Origin: Silvanigrella paludirubra | GTDB lineage: Bacteria > Bdellovibrionota_B > Oligoflexia > Silvanigrellales > Silvanigrellaceae | DNA: 35,205 nucleotides | Assembly (NCBI RefSeq): GCF_009208775.1 | Contig: NZ_WFLM01000008.1 | Location: 1-35,205, forward strand | Direction: 5' to 3' | Shown here: piece by piece, positions 32,393 to 35,205 of the stretch | Layout: each line of letters opens with the position of its first letter | Position numbering within the stretch: the stretch's first letter is position 1 | Translations under genes and position numbers: made by a program | Notes under the pieces: generated by a model | What the model was told of the DNA's origin: nothing | Databases searched by the model: none | Seen by the model: the letters and a program-made list of their open reading frames with translations, nothing else

Positions 32393-33173
32393 ATTTTATA
32401 ATTTTATCAATTGCATTATTTATTTTATCTATTGTTTCTTTTCCGACTATTTTTGAACACATAATATATCTTTTTTCACCTTCTGGTATATCATTTAAAT
32501 CTTTAATTTCAAGGTTATTTTTAAATAATGAATTTTCATTTAAAAGATATTCAGCTTCATTTCTTCCCATAAACATATAATCCGCATTTCCAGTCATAAT
32601 ATCTTGAAGCATCATATTATTATCATTCGAAGTAAAAATAACATTTTTAGACTGTTGTGGATTTTTTTCTGCTAAAACAATTTTTTTGTAAAAAAGAACT
32701 TTTTCATCAATATATTTTCCATAACTAAATCCTATTTTTACTAACATTTTTAAACTATCATTAGCCAATACATCTTGAGAATTTTTTAATTTTTTTATTT
32801 CTTTATTCCGACTTGATAAAATTATAACTGTTTTTTTGTCTTGAAAAATGGATTTTGAAAAAATAGCGTTTTCTTCTCTTTCTTTTGTTTTAAAAGATGA
32901 AGGAGAACATACTTTTTTCTTATTTTCTTTAATAGAGTCATATGTCCTGATTACAGGAACATTTTTAAACTCAAAAGGAATATTGGCTTCATTAAAAATT
33001 TTTAAAATTAATTTATAAATCACTCCATCAATCACTTTTGAATCATCTTTAGAAGAAATAAAATAAGGCGGCCTTGTAATATATTCAATAGAAATTTTTT
33101 CAATATCTTGCGCAAAAGACTTAATTGAAATAAAACAAAAAATTAATAAAATGTAAATAAACGTTTTTTTCAT
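32391..33173 (-). CDS. Periplasmic substrate-binding protein, SBP_bac_3-like (tandem copy A)
   Basis: A 260-residue protein with a Sec signal (MKKTFIYILLIFCFISIKSFA, cleavage before QDIEK). It starts the domain with ISIEYITRPPYFISS and then DGVIYKLILKIFNEANI. The later segments VCSPSSFKTKEREENAIFSK, MTGNADYMFMGRNEAEYLL and DIPEGEKRYIMCSK are nearly matched in the neighbour at 33189-33968, so the two arose by tandem duplication. Two conserved cysteines (VC, MC) could form a disulfide. AAGGAT precedes the ATG. It is 15 bases downstream of the upstream copy and must share its promoter. No transporter genes are near; the ligand is unknown. Confidence 0.8.
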   Translation of the reverse strand: MKKTFIYILLIFCFISIKSFAQDIEKISIEYITRPPYFISSKDDSKVIDGVIYKLILKIFNEANIPFEFKNVPVIRTYDSIKENKKKVCSPSSFKTKEREENAIFSKSIFQDKKTVIILSSRNKEIKKLKNSQDVLANDSLKMLVKIGFSYGKYIDEKVLFYKKIVLAEKNPQQSKNVIFTSNDNNMMLQDIMTGNADYMFMGRNEAEYLLNENSLFKNNLEIKDLNDIPEGEKRYIMCSKIVGKETIDKINNAIDKIIK

Positions 33174-33188
33174 AAAATATCCTTAATA

Positions 33189-33968
33189 TTATTTATATAT
33201 TTTCATAATTTCACTATCTATTTTTTTTATTAATTCTGCACCTACTTTTTTAGAACACATTAAATACCTTTTTTCCCCATCGGGTAAATCTTTTAATTCT
33301 TTCATCTCTAAATAATTTTTTAATACAGGATCTTTTTCAAAAAAATATTCCGCTTCATTTTTTCCTAAAATCATATAGTCTGCAATATTATCTTTAATTT
33401 CAAATAGCATTTTTTCATGGTCTTTAGTTGATAAAACAATTCCTTGTGGTAAGTGATTTTCTATTAATGAATTATTATATTTTTTAATTAAAAATATTTG
33501 TTTTTTAATAAAATCTCCATAACTATATCCAAGCTTTAATAATAAGATAATATTGTTATCTTTTAAAATCTCAACAAAGTTTTTGTACTCTTTAAATTTC
33601 TGATTATTTTTTTTTATAATAATAATTGATTTTTTATCTTTATAAAATGGTTTTGTAAAATAAGAAATATCTTCTCTTTCCTTATTTTTTAAAGCATTTG
33701 GATAACATATTTTAAATTTATTTTCTTTTATGGCTGGAATTACTCGTACTAAGGGTATTTTATTATATTCATATAATATATTTGCAGATTTAAAAATATT
33801 GTTTACAATTTTATAAGTAATTCCATCTATCGGCATTTCATTATTTTTATCAAAGATAAAATAAGGTGGTCGTTCCTGAACATAAAGATATATTTTTTCA
33901 TCTTCTAGTGAAAAAGATTTATGAATAAGTATAATTTGTAAAAATATAAGCAATATTACTTTTGACAT
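33189..33968 (-). CDS. Periplasmic substrate-binding protein, SBP_bac_3-like (tandem copy B)
   Basis: A 259-residue protein with a Sec signal (MSKVILLIFLQIILIHKSFS, cleavage before LEDEK). The domain opens IYLYVQERPPYFIFDKNNEM and shares with copy A DGITYKIVNNIFKSANI, KICYPNALKNKEREDISYF, MILGKNEAEYFFEKDP and DLPDGEKRYLMCSKKVGAE. The conserved RPPYF and NEAEY motifs suggest a common ligand class. It is the first gene of a two-gene minus-strand unit, with a 29-bp palindrome 33-61 bases upstream of its ATG. The SD AAGAGA is only fair. These may be sensors or scavengers without a dedicated permease. Confidence 0.8.
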   Translation of the reverse strand: MSKVILLIFLQIILIHKSFSLEDEKIYLYVQERPPYFIFDKNNEMPIDGITYKIVNNIFKSANILYEYNKIPLVRVIPAIKENKFKICYPNALKNKEREDISYFTKPFYKDKKSIIIIKKNNQKFKEYKNFVEILKDNNIILLLKLGYSYGDFIKKQIFLIKKYNNSLIENHLPQGIVLSTKDHEKMLFEIKDNIADYMILGKNEAEYFFEKDPVLKNYLEMKELKDLPDGEKRYLMCSKKVGAELIKKIDSEIMKIYK

Positions 33969-34000
33969 AAAATTTATTATCTCTTAACCATAAGACACCA

Positions 34001-34029
34001 ATACTAATTAATATTATATTAATTAGTAT
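34001..34029. promoter_or_regulatory. 29-bp palindrome, candidate operator of the binding-protein pair
   Basis: ATACTAATTAATAT (34001-34014) and its exact reverse complement (34016-34029) flank a single T. The 14-bp arms with a 1-nt centre are typical of a homodimeric repressor site rather than a terminator. It lies 33-61 bases upstream of the ATG of the minus-strand binding-protein gene, where bound protein would block RNA polymerase. Confidence 0.6.
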
Positions 34030-34038
34030 AAAAAAAAA

Positions 34039-34090
34039 TGACATTAAGTTGACATTTTATAAATTTATTTAATTTTTATTTAAATAAATT
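34039..34090 (+). promoter_or_regulatory. Promoter-like region with direct and inverted repeats, upstream of the fatty acid hydroxylase gene
   Basis: TTGACA at 34049-34054 is a perfect -35 box, but no good -10 follows at 16-18 bp; the best choice is T/A-rich. TGACATT occurs twice (34039-34045 and 34050-34056), 11 bp apart, so on the same helix face. AATTTATTTAA (34062-34072) and TTAAATAAATT (34080-34090) are 11-bp inverted arms with a 7-nt spacer. Together they suggest a regulated divergent promoter region. Confidence 0.4.
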
Positions 34091-34176
34091 ACCTAAAATT
34101 TAGCCTCTAACTTATTTGATTTTCTAGGACAAACAAGTTATATCCTTCTTTAAGCATTGTCTGAAATAGGTGAGTT

Positions 34177-35088
34177 ATGCAATACATTTTAATTTTTACT
34201 GTTCCTATTTATTTAATAGCTATTTTACTAGAAATTTTAAGATTTAAGCCTAAATTAAGTCAAACTTACAAACTAAAAGACACCTTAGCTAGTTTGTCTA
34301 TGGGATTAGGCTATTTGTTTGTTTCTTCTATTTGTGGTTTATATATATATTATATTTTCTCTTTTTTATATAAACATCGGTTATTTGAAATTCCTAACGT
34401 TTGGCTAGCTTTATTTAATGGTGATAAAATTTATATTTGGGCTTTTATTATACTCTTGTTTTTAGAAGATTTTTGTTATTATTGGTTTCATAGAATTAGC
34501 CATATTTGCCGATTTTTATGGTGTGCTCACGAAACTCATCATTCATCTGAATTTTATAATTTTGGAACTGCATTAAGACAATCATGGATTGGCGCTCCTT
34601 TTACCTGGATATTTTGGGCTCCACTCGCTTTTATTGGATTCAAACCAGAAGATATTATTTTTCAATCATCTTTAAATTTATTTTATCAATTTTGGGTGCA
34701 CACAAAATTAACAAAATCTTTTGGAGTATTTGATAATATACTTAATACACCGAGTCATCATAGAGTTCATCATGGCACAAATATTCCCTATTTAGATAAA
34801 AATTATGCTGGTATTTTTATCATTTGGGATAAATTATTTAAAACATTTATTCCTGAAACATTAGAACCAAAATATGGTGTACTTCATCCGGTTAATTCAT
34901 TTAATCCATTCAAAATTGCTTTTCATATGCTTGAAGAACTTTATCAAGATATAAAAAATACAAAAAAAATGAAAGACAAAATTTGTTACTTTATTTACCC
35001 TCCGGGCTGGAAACCAAATCAAGAAGGATTTACTTCAAAACAAATGCAAGAAGAATATAATAAAAATAAATCACTCGGAAAAACCTGA
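34177..35088 (+). CDS. Fatty acid hydroxylase/sterol desaturase family protein
   Basis: A 303-residue di-iron membrane oxygenase of the FA_hydroxylase family (PF04116). The histidine clusters are HRISH (105-109), HETHH (118-122) and HRVHH (195-199), with an isolated H175 between them, as the family requires. About four membrane spans surround them, plus an N-terminal anchor (YILIFTVPIYLIAILLEI). Family members hydroxylate or desaturate fatty acids, sterols or carotenoids at the membrane. The conserved tail DKNYAGIFIIWDKLF follows the last cluster. AGGTGAG lies 6 bases upstream of the ATG. The substrate is not evident. The last 18 bases overlap the end of a convergent reading frame. Confidence 0.88.
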   Translation: MQYILIFTVPIYLIAILLEILRFKPKLSQTYKLKDTLASLSMGLGYLFVSSICGLYIYYIFSFLYKHRLFEIPNVWLALFNGDKIYIWAFIILLFLEDFCYYWFHRISHICRFLWCAHETHHSSEFYNFGTALRQSWIGAPFTWIFWAPLAFIGFKPEDIIFQSSLNLFYQFWVHTKLTKSFGVFDNILNTPSHHRVHHGTNIPYLDKNYAGIFIIWDKLFKTFIPETLEPKYGVLHPVNSFNPFKIAFHMLEELYQDIKNTKKMKDKICYFIYPPGWKPNQEGFTSKQMQEEYNKNKSLGKT

Positions 35089-35205
35089 TATTCTAGCCGA
35101 TCTTATTTTGTCTATTAATTTTTTAGATTTCAATTCTAAGCTGTACTTTTTTTTAATTAATCCAATCCATTTTTCTGTAATTATCTTTGCTTCTTGTTCA
35201 ATTTT
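35071..35205 (-). CDS. C-terminal fragment of a minus-strand gene running off the window
   Basis: On the minus strand the frame is open from the window edge (35205) for 44 codons and stops at TGA (35073-35071). It encodes a Lys/Glu/Ile-rich helix-like tail (KIEQEAKIITEKWIGLIKKK then YSLELKSKKLIDKI and SARISGFSE). The composition resembles a protein C-terminus, but no family is identifiable from this piece. It overlaps the end of the fatty acid hydroxylase gene by 18 bases, tail to tail. A chance open frame is possible. Confidence 0.5.
   Translation of the reverse strand, partial: KIEQEAKIITEKWIGLIKKKYSLELKSKKLIDKIRSARISGFSE

Overview
This is an AT-rich window (roughly 28-30% G+C by eye) from a Gram-negative bacterium. 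Several proteins carry lipoprotein or Sec signal peptides, there are many periplasmic binding proteins, and SD-led ATG and TTG starts are common. The mix of low G+C, many orphan binding proteins, small lineage-type lipoproteins, MutS2, RsgA and an M16 protease pair fits Bdellovibrionota/Oligoflexia of the Silvanigrella type. That placement is inference; there is no rRNA or other taxonomic marker here.

Layout. 1-1100: a homopolymer-rich tract (T16, A11-C9-A40), a tiny secreted protein, and a lipoprotein on the minus strand with a terminator-like hairpin in its leader. 1240-3850: a fermentative D-lactate dehydrogenase-like enzyme, convergent with an exported lipoprotein of the Ppx/GppA phosphatase fold. 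4458-12391: a tight plus-strand run of pgi, a MoxR-type AAA+ ATPase, an unrecognised 719-residue protein, an active and an inactive M16 peptidase subunit, and a small unknown protein. 12593-14392: two paralogous lipoproteins. 14410-20503: two OppA-type peptide-binding proteins on the minus strand. Between them lie a small unknown gene, the tRNA hydroxylase gene trhO, and a TnpB homologue that has lost all three RuvC catalytic residues. 20853-23177: a three-gene ABC-2 exporter operon (ATPase plus two PF06182/DUF990-type permeases). 23213-26019: an FAD-dependent oxidoreductase and rsgA on the minus strand. 26110-29297: mutS2 and an IF-1 gene. 29299-35205: small secreted proteins, a DUF1028 protein, a PAP2 phosphatase, three orphan SBP_bac_3-like binding proteins around a strong palindromic operator candidate, a fatty acid hydroxylase/sterol desaturase-like protein, and the tail of a further minus-strand gene.

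How it fits together. Much of the window concerns the envelope: peptide capture (OppA pair), periplasmic proteolysis (M16 pair), small-molecule capture or sensing (SBP_bac_3 trio), ABC export, and lipid or phosphate chemistry (PAP2, fatty acid hydroxylase, Ppx-like lipoprotein). Housekeeping genes (pgi, trhO, rsgA, mutS2, infA) are interleaved.

The strongest candidate for something undescribed is the intact but nuclease-dead TnpB homologue at 17630-18784. It is followed by hairpins and direct repeats and sits beside oppA. This resembles the TldR class of RNA-guided repressors, some of which are linked to oligopeptide transporter genes. Also notable are a 32-bp perfect palindrome inside the ABC ATPase gene, a 29-bp operator-like palindrome at 34001-34029, the AAA+/719-residue module, and the exported Ppx/GppA-like lipoprotein.
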